Made by a program: the position numbers and the translations under genes | Shown: positions 5,863 to 12,793 of the stretch, one piece after another | How positions within the stretch are numbered: position 1 is the first letter of the stretch | Layout: each line of letters opens with the position of its first letter | Origin: Spirochaetales bacterium | GTDB lineage: Bacteria > Spirochaetota > Spirochaetia > Sphaerochaetales > Sphaerochaetaceae | Reading direction: 5' to 3' | NCBI GenBank assembly: GCA_022785155.1 | Contig: JALFRH010000178.1 | Location: 1 to 13,825, forward strand | DNA length: 13,825 nt | Notes under the pieces: generated by a model | What the model was told of the DNA's origin: nothing | The model's database searches: none | What the model saw: the letters and a program-made list of their open reading frames with translations, nothing else

Positions 5863-6996
5863 TTATTGGATAGTAAATGAAAAATCCTTTGTCCAAGTGT
5901 TTCCTGAAGCATCGGAAACTGTTGCAGTGATAGTTTTCTCCGTACCTTTTTCTCCCTCGGCATATACAAGGAAGGAAGCATTTGCCGTTGTTCCTGTGCC
6001 TATCAAGGAAGCCTTAAGATCAGAAGACAGGACTTTTACGCCTTCTCCAGAAACTGTGACCTTCAAATCTCTCAAAACCACGTTTCCTACGTTCTTCAAA
6101 GGGAAAGAAAGAATGACTTGTGTATTTGCAGGAATCTTTCCTTCTTCATAGTAACGGATGGAAGCATCTGAAATCTCCACACCTTCCCAAAGAGCTGTAA
6201 ACTCCTTGCTCTTTCCGCTTTCAACTGTGACGCTGTCTCCTTCGAGCTTTTTGCCGCTGTTGTCATCATACCAGCCCAGGAAGATAAGGTTTTCGTCTTC
6301 AGAGATAGGAGTAGGAACCCTTGCTTCCGTTCCTTCTATATAAGAGTTGTTTCCAGTGATTTCATCATTGAAGCTGATACCTGATGAGAATACTCCATAG
6401 AGGACAGTATCGGAATAAGGCATTATAATCTCTTCTCCACTCTTATAAGAGACTGTCTCACCATCCAGACTCCAGCCCAGGAATACTCCGTCTCCCTTTA
6501 CTTCAGGAGCTGTAACGACTGTACCTGGTAGAGTTGACAGTGCTTTCTTATAGGACCTTGTGTAATATCCGTTGTCCACCGAGTAATCGAATACAAGGGT
6601 CGGACGATAGAATACCGAGTTTTCATATACAAAGGAAGCAAGTGCATCTTTATCTTCCTGATTCTCCGTATTGAGGATTCTTTCCTTCAGCATCTCCGTC
6701 TGCTCTTTGGTGATGACAGGGTACTCGAGGGAGTTATATAGAGATCTCATTTCCACATAACCCTCTATATCCCTCTTCCCCATGGCATCATCCATTGCAG
6801 TTCTCAGAGTAGTCCTCTGATTTGTGTATGTATCTACAGAGTATTCCCAAGCACTCTCCATTTCCTCAAGAGTCGCCGTATTTAGATCCAATTCCTTAAA
6901 ATATATTCCTTTCTCCGTCACTCCACTGGCAAATAGTGGAAGTGCAACCATAAGGGAAAGTGCCAAAACAAAAAACATTGTAGTTGTTCTCTTCAT
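5863..6996 (-). CDS. secreted protein with two InlB-type B-repeats and a C-terminal Ig-like domain
   Basis: The 377-residue protein has a signal peptide (MKRTTT, hydrophobic to about residue 20, LPLFA-SG; no lipobox cysteine). Residues 30-125 are mostly charged and probably helical. Two copies of the Listeria-Bacteroides (InlB B) repeat follow. One is at about 154-203 (LPGTVVTAPEVKGDGVFLGW through TVLYGVF) and one at about 222-271 (TEARVPTPISEDENLIFLGW through FTALWEG); both carry the FLGW signature and the closing aromatic. Residues 277-377 look like an all-beta Ig-like or CARDB-type domain. Such repeats are typical of cell-surface or exported proteins. No anchor or enzymatic motif is visible, so its task is unknown; periplasmic or surface-exposed adhesion is plausible. 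AGAGGTGA lies 4 nt before the ATG. It is a single-gene unit with its own terminator. Confidence 0.75.
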   Translation of the reverse strand: MKRTTTMFFVLALSLMVALPLFASGVTEKGIYFKELDLNTATLEEMESAWEYSVDTYTNQRTTLRTAMDDAMGKRDIEGYVEMRSLYNSLEYPVITKEQTEMLKERILNTENQEDKDALASFVYENSVFYRPTLVFDYSVDNGYYTRSYKKALSTLPGTVVTAPEVKGDGVFLGWSLDGETVSYKSGEEIIMPYSDTVLYGVFSSGISFNDEITGNNSYIEGTEARVPTPISEDENLIFLGWYDDNSGKKLEGDSVTVESGKSKEFTALWEGVEISDASIRYYEEGKIPANTQVILSFPLKNVGNVVLRDLKVTVSGEGVKVLSSDLKASLIGTGTTANASFLVYAEGEKGTEKTITATVSDASGNTWTKDFSFTIQ

Positions 6997-7332
6997 ATTT
7001 TCACCTCTGGAGAAGAATATAATTGGTTTTTCAAAGATTAAAACCCCTCATCACAATCTCTATACAAAACTACATATTTCCAATATTTAGTCTCTATCCA
7101 TTCTTTCCTTTGGCCCATAAACCATACACCGTCTCTACCCAGCCTCCAAATACAAGCCCCCAATCATTCCCTTTATATAATCAACGCCATAATCCAATGG
7201 GTAGTGCCACCATCACCATTATAAACCAGAAGGGACTATGGACTTTGACAGCAAAACGGCATCAAAACAATAGGTAATTTCTTATATTAAAATGTATTGT
7301 TTAAAACACATCAAAACATAAAACTGTTTGGA

Positions 7333-7360
7333 TAGACATGATGGCGACATTTTGTATAAT
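7333..7360 (+). promoter_or_regulatory. promoter of the CPBP protein-vsr unit
   Basis: TAGACA (7333-7338, five of six to TTGACA) and a perfect TATAAT (7355-7360) are 16 nt apart. The expected start near 7367 leaves a leader of about 73 nt before the ATG at 7440. Confidence 0.65.
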
Positions 7361-7422
7361 CAGCGCTTAGCCATACTATCAAAACATGTAGTCGAACAAT
7401 CCTCTTCCATTATTCACTGGCA

Positions 7423-7437
7423 AAGAATATTATTCTT
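7423..7437. repeat. 15-nt palindrome where the ribosome binding site should be
   Basis: AAGAATA-T-TATTCTT, a perfect inverted repeat with one central base, occupies -17 to -3 relative to the ATG at 7440. No Shine-Dalgarno-like purine run is present there. It may control translation or bind a protein, or it may simply be chance in AT-rich DNA. Confidence 0.35.
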
Positions 7438-7439
7438 AC

Positions 7440-8126
7440 ATGGCACAAGACAAACTTCAGGAAAACAAAAGAAACATATATGCACTACTGGGTATAATGT
7501 ACGCATGTCTACAGTATTTTTGGACATACTTCATAAGTTTTTACTTCAAAAAAACCGGGACGTTGGCAAAGATTACGTCTCCTTTGGGCTTCATCCCAGC
7601 CTTCATATCCAACTTGATCGTTGCCATTCCCATGATAGTAGTCTTTGTAGGGACAGTAATAAGATATAAGAGGGATTTCGATGACAAGATGATGTACATC
7701 AAAACCGACAGATACTTGCTTACCCTTATCCTTACTGTAATCTATTCCCTGATGCTTCCCCTTGCCACAAGATTGGATGTCACTCCAAAAAGAGGGGCCT
7801 TTGCTTGGATCTATTACCTTGTATTCATTTCATTTCTTGAAGAATTCCTATATAGAAGCCTGGTTCCTACATTAATGGACCGTTCAAGCTTCCCTTCCTG
7901 GGTAAAAGCCCTTATTCCGGCAATAATCTATGGCCTATACCAAAGCGCCCTGCCCTTTGCCCAATTTGGAATATCTTTGGAAACCATGAAGCTTATTCTT
8001 CCGGATATCCTTTGGTCCACTCTATTCCATTTTGTCCTGATCGCAATGAAGAAGTGGACGGGGGCAATGTGGCTTCCTATCATCGTCCACGCAATAATAG
8101 AACTGTCCATATATTTGGTCATATAA
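7440..8126 (+). CDS. CPBP-family (CAAX protease-like) membrane protein, variant active site
   Basis: The 228-residue protein is hydrophobic, with about six to seven predicted membrane segments (near 13-35, 52-74, 92-110, 120-133, 154-170, 188-204 and 208-227). The first catalytic motif of CPBP intramembrane metalloproteases, EExxxR, is present as Glu134-Glu135-...-Arg139 (EEFLYR). The last motif has His217 in VHAIIE. The middle motif, normally FxxxH, reads YGLYQ at 164-168, so one expected metal ligand appears replaced by Gln. Activity is therefore uncertain. Family members process prenylated proteins, act in bacteriocin self-immunity or have unknown roles. An in-frame stop (TAG at 7390-7392) precedes the ATG with no alternative start between, and there is no clear Shine-Dalgarno sequence. 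The gene runs directly into vsr with a 1-nt gap. Confidence 0.75.
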   Translation: MAQDKLQENKRNIYALLGIMYACLQYFWTYFISFYFKKTGTLAKITSPLGFIPAFISNLIVAIPMIVVFVGTVIRYKRDFDDKMMYIKTDRYLLTLILTVIYSLMLPLATRLDVTPKRGAFAWIYYLVFISFLEEFLYRSLVPTLMDRSSFPSWVKALIPAIIYGLYQSALPFAQFGISLETMKLILPDILWSTLFHFVLIAMKKWTGAMWLPIIVHAIIELSIYLVI

Positions 8127-8127
8127 A

Positions 8128-8550
8128 ATGGACACTCTGAAGAAAGAAGAAAGGAGACGCACAATGCAGGCCATCAAAGGCAGGAACACCAAGCCTGAGA
8201 TGATTGTAAGGTCCTATCTTTTCTCCAAAGGGCTTAGATTCAGAGTAAATGTAGGGAAACTACCGGGCACCCCCGATATCGTCCTGAAAAAATGGAAGTG
8301 CGCCATTTTTGTCAACGGCTGCTTCTGGCACGGTCACCAAGGATGCTTCATTCTTCCTAAGACCAATACTGAGTTCTGGGAGAACAAGATACAACGGAAT
8401 ATAAACCGAGATAGAAAAAACATCATCAAGCTGGAAAGTATGGGATGGCGCACCTTGGTTGTATGGGAATGCGAAATAAGAAAGAAGGACAGACGAAAGG
8501 AGAGACTGGATGAGATATACCTTGAAATAGTCTCAGGGAAGGCTGAGTAA
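8128..8550 (+). CDS. vsr: Vsr, very-short-patch mismatch repair endonuclease
   Basis: This 140-residue protein belongs to the family that nicks DNA next to T:G mismatches created when 5-methylcytosine deaminates. Characteristic residues are present: Glu24 in TKPE, the catalytic Asp50 in PGTPDIVL, His68 in FWHGH, and TEFWENKI...N..RD at 81-95. The structural zinc ligands are probably Cys65, His70, Cys73 and Cys115. The N-terminal RRTMQAI helix matches the family, which supports the ATG at 8128, although that start has no ribosome binding site and must rely on coupling to the gene 1 nt upstream. An AAGGAG at 8151-8156 precedes an in-frame ATG at 8164 (Met13), an alternative start that would lose part of the first helix. 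Vsr normally accompanies a cytosine-C5 methylase; none is in the window. Confidence 0.93.
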   Translation: MDTLKKEERRRTMQAIKGRNTKPEMIVRSYLFSKGLRFRVNVGKLPGTPDIVLKKWKCAIFVNGCFWHGHQGCFILPKTNTEFWENKIQRNINRDRKNIIKLESMGWRTLVVWECEIRKKDRRKERLDEIYLEIVSGKAE

Positions 8551-8558
8551 CCTTCCCT
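8535..8558. terminator. shared hairpin at the vsr/ABC ATPase convergent junction
   Basis: AGGGAAGG (8535-8542) and CCTTCCCT (8551-8558) make a perfect 8-bp stem with an 8-nt loop. The loop contains the vsr TAA (8548-8550), and the right arm contains part of the ATPase stop codon (8557-8559). No long T run follows on either strand, so it may act as a bidirectional transcript 3'-end barrier rather than a textbook terminator. Confidence 0.6.
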
Positions 8559-9342
8559 ATATCATCAACATTCTATCGTTATCCAAAGCTTTTCCTGAGT
8601 TTTCTTTGAATTTTTCCAATAGATCAGTGACAGTGAGGCCCTTTCTCTCCTCACCCTTTACATCATAGATGATCCTGCCTTTATCCATCATAAGGGTCCT
8701 GTTTCCCTGTAACAGGGCAGACTGCATATTATGGGTGATCATCAGACAAGTAAGTTTATTTTCTTTTACAATCCTATCGGTAAGATCCAATACCCTCTCC
8801 GCCGTGGCAGGGTCCAAGGCTGCAGTATGCTCATCAAGGAGCAAAAGAGACGGGGGATTGAATGTAGCCATCAATAGTGTCAAAGCCTGTCTTTGTCCAC
8901 CACTAAGAAGGCCTACAGGTTGATTCAGCCTATCTTCCAGCCCCATAGATAAAGAAGATAGCTTTTCCTTGAACATCTCCCTATCCTTCTTGTTTATTCC
9001 TCCAAGCCAGCCACCTCTTCCAGAAGACAAAAACAGATTCTCTTCAATGCTCATGCCTGGAGCGGTTCCTCGCATCGGATCCTGAAAGAGACGACCTATC
9101 ATCCTGGCCCTCTTGTGGTCAGGAAGGAAGGTGATATCCTCTCCATCCAAGACTATCTTTCCTTTGTCTGTAAGGAAGGAGCCTGATATTGCGTTGAAAA
9201 GCGTGGATTTTCCTGCACCGTTTGCACCTATGATGGAAATAAACTCTCCATCCTCGACCTTGAGGTTAATATCCACAAGAGCCTTCTTTTCAAAAAGGGT
9301 ATTGGGGTTGAATGTCTTAAAGACACCTTTCATCTCAAGCAT
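8557..9342 (-). CDS. ABC transporter ATP-binding protein (TrpZ-like)
   Basis: This is the 261-residue cytoplasmic ATPase of the importer encoded with the next two genes. Walker A is GANGAGKST (39-47), the Q-loop Gln87 lies in LFQDP, the signature LSGGQ is at 146-150, Walker B ends LLLLDEH with Asp170 and Glu171, and the switch His is His204 in MITHNM. All nucleotide-binding elements are intact. The RTMIGRLFQDPxxGTxPxMSIEENL arrangement is close to the ATPases partnered with ABC_sub_bind-type binding proteins. AAGGAGG lies 6 nt before the ATG, and the gene overlaps the permease end by 8 nt, so translation is probably coupled. It is the last gene of the operon and converges on vsr. Confidence 0.92.
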   Translation of the reverse strand: MLEMKGVFKTFNPNTLFEKKALVDINLKVEDGEFISIIGANGAGKSTLFNAISGSFLTDKGKIVLDGEDITFLPDHKRARMIGRLFQDPMRGTAPGMSIEENLFLSSGRGGWLGGINKKDREMFKEKLSSLSMGLEDRLNQPVGLLSGGQRQALTLLMATFNPPSLLLLDEHTAALDPATAERVLDLTDRIVKENKLTCLMITHNMQSALLQGNRTLMMDKGRIIYDVKGEERKGLTVTDLLEKFKENSGKALDNDRMLMI

Positions 9343-10264
9343 TTCCAGCCTCCTTCTTTGCCTTATGGATTCTCATAAAGCTCTCCTTCTTTCCTTTGAA
9401 GTATGGGAAGGAAATGGCGATTATTACGATTACAGAGGATACAAGCTTCAACATGTAGGCAGGCAGGTTGAATCTCAAGGCTATTGTATATACCAAACGG
9501 AATATGATGGCACCCAGGACCACACCTATGGCCCTCTTTGTTATGCCGCCCTTTCCCATGAAGGCTCTTCCTATCAAAAGGGAAGCAAGGGCTATGGTCA
9601 CCATTCCTGAGCCTATGGTTACGTTCACGGACTTCTGGCTCTGGGCCAGGAGACATCCTGAAAGAGCCGTAAAGGAAGATGAAATACAGAGACCGATTAT
9701 AGTTGTAAAAGCAGGATTAATGGATGAAGACTTCACCATATCAGGGTTGTCTCCTGTGGCTCTTATGGAAAGCCCCAGCCTTGTCCTTAGGAAGAAGGAA
9801 AGGAAAACCACCACCAAGACTACAAAGATCAAAGCTGTAATAAGCTTATAGGATGAAGAAAGGAAGGTGGATGAGAGGAAGGTCTTCATCATGGTAAATA
9901 TGGTGGTGGTCTTATTCATATTAAGAAGTGAGGAACCACCCATGATTGCGATATTTATGGAATAGAGTCCTGTGTTTACAATTATTCCCGCCAAAAGACT
10001 GTCGATTCCCATTTTGGTCTGAAGAATGGATGTAAATAGACCGGAGAGGACACCGGCACCCATTGCTGCAGGTATAGACAACAAAGGATGCCCCGCAATT
10101 GCTGTAACAGCGCCGACGACTGCTCCCAAAGTGAAGCAGCCGTCAGTAGATAGATCACATACATTGAGCATGGAGTAACTCAAGAAGAGAGCCAAGACAG
10201 TGAGGGAACTCATGAGGCCCAGTTCAAGGGCGGTTGTTCCAAGTCCAATTATTGTTTCCAGCAT
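9335..10264 (-). CDS. ABC transporter permease (TrpY-like)
   Basis: The 309-residue integral membrane protein forms the import channel. It is hydrophobic throughout, with roughly eight to nine membrane segments. The N-terminal part (SYSMLNVCDLSTDGCFTLGAVVGA, residues about 29-52, interrupted by the conserved Asp-rich turn) matches the branched-chain-amino-acid-type permease family seen in TrpXYZ-like systems, in which a similar NxxDLTVDGSFxLGA motif recurs. A loop around residues 165-180 (RTRLGLSIRATGDNPDM) is the likely coupling site for the ATPase. AAGGA, 7 nt upstream, supports the start. Nine nt separate it from the binding-protein gene, and it overlaps the ATPase gene by 8 nt. Confidence 0.9.
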   Translation of the reverse strand: MLETIIGLGTTALELGLMSSLTVLALFLSYSMLNVCDLSTDGCFTLGAVVGAVTAIAGHPLLSIPAAMGAGVLSGLFTSILQTKMGIDSLLAGIIVNTGLYSINIAIMGGSSLLNMNKTTTIFTMMKTFLSSTFLSSSYKLITALIFVVLVVVFLSFFLRTRLGLSIRATGDNPDMVKSSSINPAFTTIIGLCISSSFTALSGCLLAQSQKSVNVTIGSGMVTIALASLLIGRAFMGKGGITKRAIGVVLGAIIFRLVYTIALRFNLPAYMLKLVSSVIVIIAISFPYFKGKKESFMRIHKAKKEAGNA

Positions 10265-10273
10265 TTTTATTCC

Positions 10274-11305
10274 TTATAGATCGCTGAAGCTTTCAGCTGT
10301 CGTGATAGGTGCAACCTTTGTACAGAAAGGAGCGAAGAGAGTTGAAAGAGTATCGAAATCATAACCAAGTTCGGCTGCTGTTTCTGTATTGACGGTAGCT
10401 GTACCATTGTCGAAGGTGCGGACAGGAGTCGTGGATGGATCTTTACCATCGATGAGGATCTCGGCAACCATCTTTCCTGTCTCCCTGCCAAGGTTTGCAT
10501 AATCTACACCATAACCCAGGAAAGCACCGTTGAGAGCGAAGGAGTCGGCACCTGTAAACTGTGGGATACCTGCAGCGTTGAAGATTTCATAGATGGAAAG
10601 TTCAGCTGTCATAATAGTATTGTCGCTAGGAGTGAAGACAGCATCTACGTTATCTGCAACCAAAGCCTTGGAAGCAAGAATGACTTCGTCCACTGTAGTA
10701 CCCATTCTTTCAACATATGCTATACCCTTCTTTTCCAGATATTCCTTGGCTGTGGCAATGGCTGTAGTGGAGGCATCCTGACCAGCGTCGTACAAGAGAC
10801 CGATCTTGTCTGCATCCGGCTTGAGGGCGAAGACCAGGTTCATGACAGCCGTGGTGTCCAGGAAGTCACTTGTTCCTGTCAGGTTTGCTCCAGGGGCTGA
10901 GAGAGAGGAGACGACTCCTGCGGCAAGAGGATCTGATACGGCTGCAAATACTACAGGAATGTTGTTGTCTTCTGTAGCAGCCTGCATGGCCATGGCGACA
11001 GGTGTCGCTATACCCACCATAAGATCCACGTCATCTGCAATGAAGTTTGCAATTATCTGGGCCAGAACGTTGGCGTCTGCGTTACAGTTATCATACTTGA
11101 TATCGAACTTTACGCCTTTTTCACTTTCGATTTCAGCAAGCTGGGCCTGGATGTTTTCACAAATCTGGTTCAAGGAAGCATCATCTACAAAGTTGCAGAT
11201 TCCGATTTTATATGTTTTTACTCCGGATTGCTCCTGGCTGCCGCCAGCAAAGACATAGATGAGTGCGAGAGATGTCATAAGAAGAATTGCAATAAGTTTT
11301 TTCAT
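10274..11305 (-). CDS. ABC transporter substrate-binding protein (ABC_sub_bind, TrpX-like)
   Basis: The 343-residue exported protein captures the substrate for the importer encoded by the next two genes. The signal peptide MKKLIAILLMTSLALIYVFA is followed by GGSQEQSG. Where many bacteria have a lipobox cysteine this protein has none, a style common in Sphaerochaeta-like spirochaetes, so cleavage by signal peptidase I after Ala20 is likely. The mature part has the two-lobed layout of PF04392: YKIGICNFVDDASLN, NLTGTSDFLDTTAVMNLVFALKPDADKIGLLYDAG, VDAVFTPSDNTIMTAE and FLGYGVDYANLGRETGKM. Characterised relatives bind tryptophan or other aromatic amino acids, so tryptophan is the leading candidate but not established. 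A leader with a tiny Trp-containing frame precedes it. AAGGAA, 5 nt upstream, is the ribosome binding site. Confidence 0.88.
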   Translation of the reverse strand: MKKLIAILLMTSLALIYVFAGGSQEQSGVKTYKIGICNFVDDASLNQICENIQAQLAEIESEKGVKFDIKYDNCNADANVLAQIIANFIADDVDLMVGIATPVAMAMQAATEDNNIPVVFAAVSDPLAAGVVSSLSAPGANLTGTSDFLDTTAVMNLVFALKPDADKIGLLYDAGQDASTTAIATAKEYLEKKGIAYVERMGTTVDEVILASKALVADNVDAVFTPSDNTIMTAELSIYEIFNAAGIPQFTGADSFALNGAFLGYGVDYANLGRETGKMVAEILIDGKDPSTTPVRTFDNGTATVNTETAAELGYDFDTLSTLFAPFCTKVAPITTAESFSDL

Positions 11306-11362
11306 TTTTGTTCCTTTTTAGATTGAGATTTTTTTCTGGATAAAATGTAACTATCAGGGCGC

Positions 11363-11392
11363 TCAGCGCCAGAACTTAGTATTTTTCTTCAT
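11363..11392 (-). CDS. candidate leader peptide MKKNTKFWR
   Basis: On the minus strand AAGGAG (11399-11404) stands 6 nt before an ATG that opens a 9-codon frame, MKKNTKFWR, ending in TGA at 11363-11365. The Shine-Dalgarno and spacing are better than those of most genes in the window. The stop codon is part of GGCGC-TGA-GCGCC (11359-11371), a 5-bp GC hairpin whose loop is the stop itself. The frame ends 57 nt before the binding-protein start. A Trp codon next to the stop, ahead of a TrpXYZ-like importer, suggests a regulatory leader peptide that senses tryptophan or stalls the ribosome. It is too short to prove by sequence alone. Confidence 0.5.
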   Translation of the reverse strand: MKKNTKFWR

Positions 11393-11416
11393 ATCCTTCT
11401 CCTTGATGCTGACACT

Positions 11417-11449
11417 ATTGTTACTCTCAATAGTAACATATGTCAATAG
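11417..11449 (-). promoter_or_regulatory. candidate promoter/operator of the ABC importer operon
   Basis: Positions 11430-11449 match the palindrome at 1231-1250 in 16 of 20 bases, including the whole right half except the last base. On the minus strand the same site supplies a perfect TTGACA (11441-11446), followed 18 nt later by AACAAT (11417-11422, four of six). A bound regulator would cover the -35 element. A 7-bp inverted repeat, TGTTACT/AGTAACA (11419-11425 and 11432-11438), overlaps the spacer. Confidence 0.45.
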
Positions 11450-11482
11450 GAAAAAGTAAGAAAATTACTATTTATAGAAACA

Positions 11483-12793
11483 TTATTCCTTCCCATACAA
11501 TCTAAGGATGCTTCTCTTCACTTCTTCGTAGACTCTATCTTTATCTATGGTCTTGTATTCACCGTTCTCATATAGTATCTTTCCATCCACCATTGTCATC
11601 TTAACGTCACTACTTTGTGCAGAGTAGACCAACAAGGCCTCTGTGCCGAAGTTGGGGATAAGATGAGGGGCGTCCATACCAAAGGCTACGATGTCTGCCT
11701 TTTTGCCTACTTCAAGGCTACCGGTGTCAAACCTACCCTGGGCTTTCGCACCGTTTATTGTGGCCATTTTAAGGACAGTAGTAGGATCCATTACGGTAGG
11801 ATCACTATTGCGTCCGTTGTGGATAATGGAAGCCAGATGAATCTCCTCCATAAAATTAAGGTTATTGTTGCTTGCAGCACCATCTGTCCCCAAAGCGACA
11901 TTTATGCCCTTGGTCACCATTTCGGGAATAGGGGCAAAGCCGCTTCCCAGCTTCAAGTTTGAAGTGGGGTTATGGACAACGGTGACACCCTTCTCTTTGA
12001 GAATATCCATATCCCTCTCTTCCACCCATACACAGTGGGCGGCAAGAGTAGGATTATCAAAACATTTCAGATCATAAAACCATTCTGTAGGTGTCTTACC
12101 ATACCTTTCCTTGCACTCTTCATGCTCTTTTTTCGTCTCGGATAGATGAATCTGCATCCTCAGCCCATGTTCCAGACAGTCTTCGCTACAGCGTCTCACC
12201 ACCGTAGGCTTACAGGTATACTCTGCATGTATGGCGTAATCGACTTTAAGCCTTTCTTCAAAAGAGTTGTGGTAATTCTTTATCAGATCATTTGTTTCCT
12301 TGACTCTGTAGTAGGAATCATAATCATCATCGCTCATCTCTGTAAAAGCCTGCATGACTCTTGAGAAGTTGGCCTTTATTCCACTTTTACCGATGGTGTC
12401 TGCAACAGCCCAAGGCATAAGATACATATCTGTGAAACTTGTGGTGCCGGAGGAGAGCATCTCCATTATCGCCAGCTCCATTCCACACCTTAGGTCATCT
12501 TCATTCATTCTGTCTTCCACAGGCCACATGACATGGAGCCAATCATCCAGGGGAAGGTCACTGCCCAATCCCCTTAATAGAGTCATGGCAGAGTGGCCAT
12601 GGCAGTTCACGAAGCCTGGGGCAAGTATAATTCCTTTGGCGTTTCGTTCTTCCTTATATCTCTTTTTAGGCTCTTCTGTTCCTATATAGTCGATGATCTT
12701 TCCTTCAACGCCCAAGTACCCATTTTCAATAAACTTGAAGCCATTGCCTTCTGTGGCCAAAATTCCTGCATTTTTAAATAATATCGATGACAT
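11483..12793 (-). CDS. mtaD: 5-methylthioadenosine/S-adenosylhomocysteine deaminase
   Basis: This 436-residue amidohydrolase is cytoplasmic and removes the 6-amino group of MTA, SAH or related 5'-modified adenosines such as 5'-deoxyadenosine. The metal ligands are His65 and His67 (FVNCHGH), His216 (QIHLSE) and Asp304 (LGTDGA), with Glu219 as general base. The PLDDWLHVMWPVE segment at 81-93 is diagnostic of the MtaD group, and VVHNPTSNLKLGSG at 272-285 is also conserved. The length is typical. The ATG has no good Shine-Dalgarno sequence, but the N-terminus (MSSILFKNAGILA) aligns with the family start. It is divergent from an MtnA-like isomerase 71 nt away, which supports a thionucleoside salvage role. 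The exact substrate preference cannot be read from sequence. Confidence 0.9.
   Translation of the reverse strand: MSSILFKNAGILATEGNGFKFIENGYLGVEGKIIDYIGTEEPKKRYKEERNAKGIILAPGFVNCHGHSAMTLLRGLGSDLPLDDWLHVMWPVEDRMNEDDLRCGMELAIMEMLSSGTTSFTDMYLMPWAVADTIGKSGIKANFSRVMQAFTEMSDDDYDSYYRVKETNDLIKNYHNSFEERLKVDYAIHAEYTCKPTVVRRCSEDCLEHGLRMQIHLSETKKEHEECKERYGKTPTEWFYDLKCFDNPTLAAHCVWVEERDMDILKEKGVTVVHNPTSNLKLGSGFAPIPEMVTKGINVALGTDGAASNNNLNFMEEIHLASIIHNGRNSDPTVMDPTTVLKMATINGAKAQGRFDTGSLEVGKKADIVAFGMDAPHLIPNFGTEALLVYSAQSSDVKMTMVDGKILYENGEYKTIDKDRVYEEVKRSILRLYGKE

Larger units (their letters stand above)
6997..7439. other. 443-nt intergenic region between divergent genes
   Basis: This is the longest stretch without a supported gene. 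Short open frames exist but lack ribosome binding sites and convincing composition. It contains an inverted repeat GGTTTT/AAAACC (about 7025-7045) just upstream of the minus-strand gene, three copies of ATCAAAACA (7261-7269, 7310-7318, 7378-7386), a good plus-strand promoter (7333-7360) and a 15-nt palindrome abutting the next start codon. A TTGACA near 7237 has no convincing -10 partner. No tRNA-like or GC-rich RNA fold was seen. Confidence 0.5.

Noticed and set aside
7237..7265. TTGACA in the intergenic region considered as a promoter
   Set aside because: No -10-like hexamer at 16-18 nt; the downstream TAGACA/TATAAT pair is much better.
7023..7669. Plus-strand frames in and beyond the 443-nt intergenic region (7023-7277 and 7328-7669)
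   Set aside because: No ribosome binding sites; the second overlaps the promoter and the CPBP gene in another frame; the predicted peptides look like random translation.
11356..11372. GGCGC-TGA-GCGCC hairpin considered as a transcription attenuator
   Set aside because: The stem is only 5 bp and no T run follows, so intrinsic termination is unlikely; kept only as part of the leader-peptide observation.
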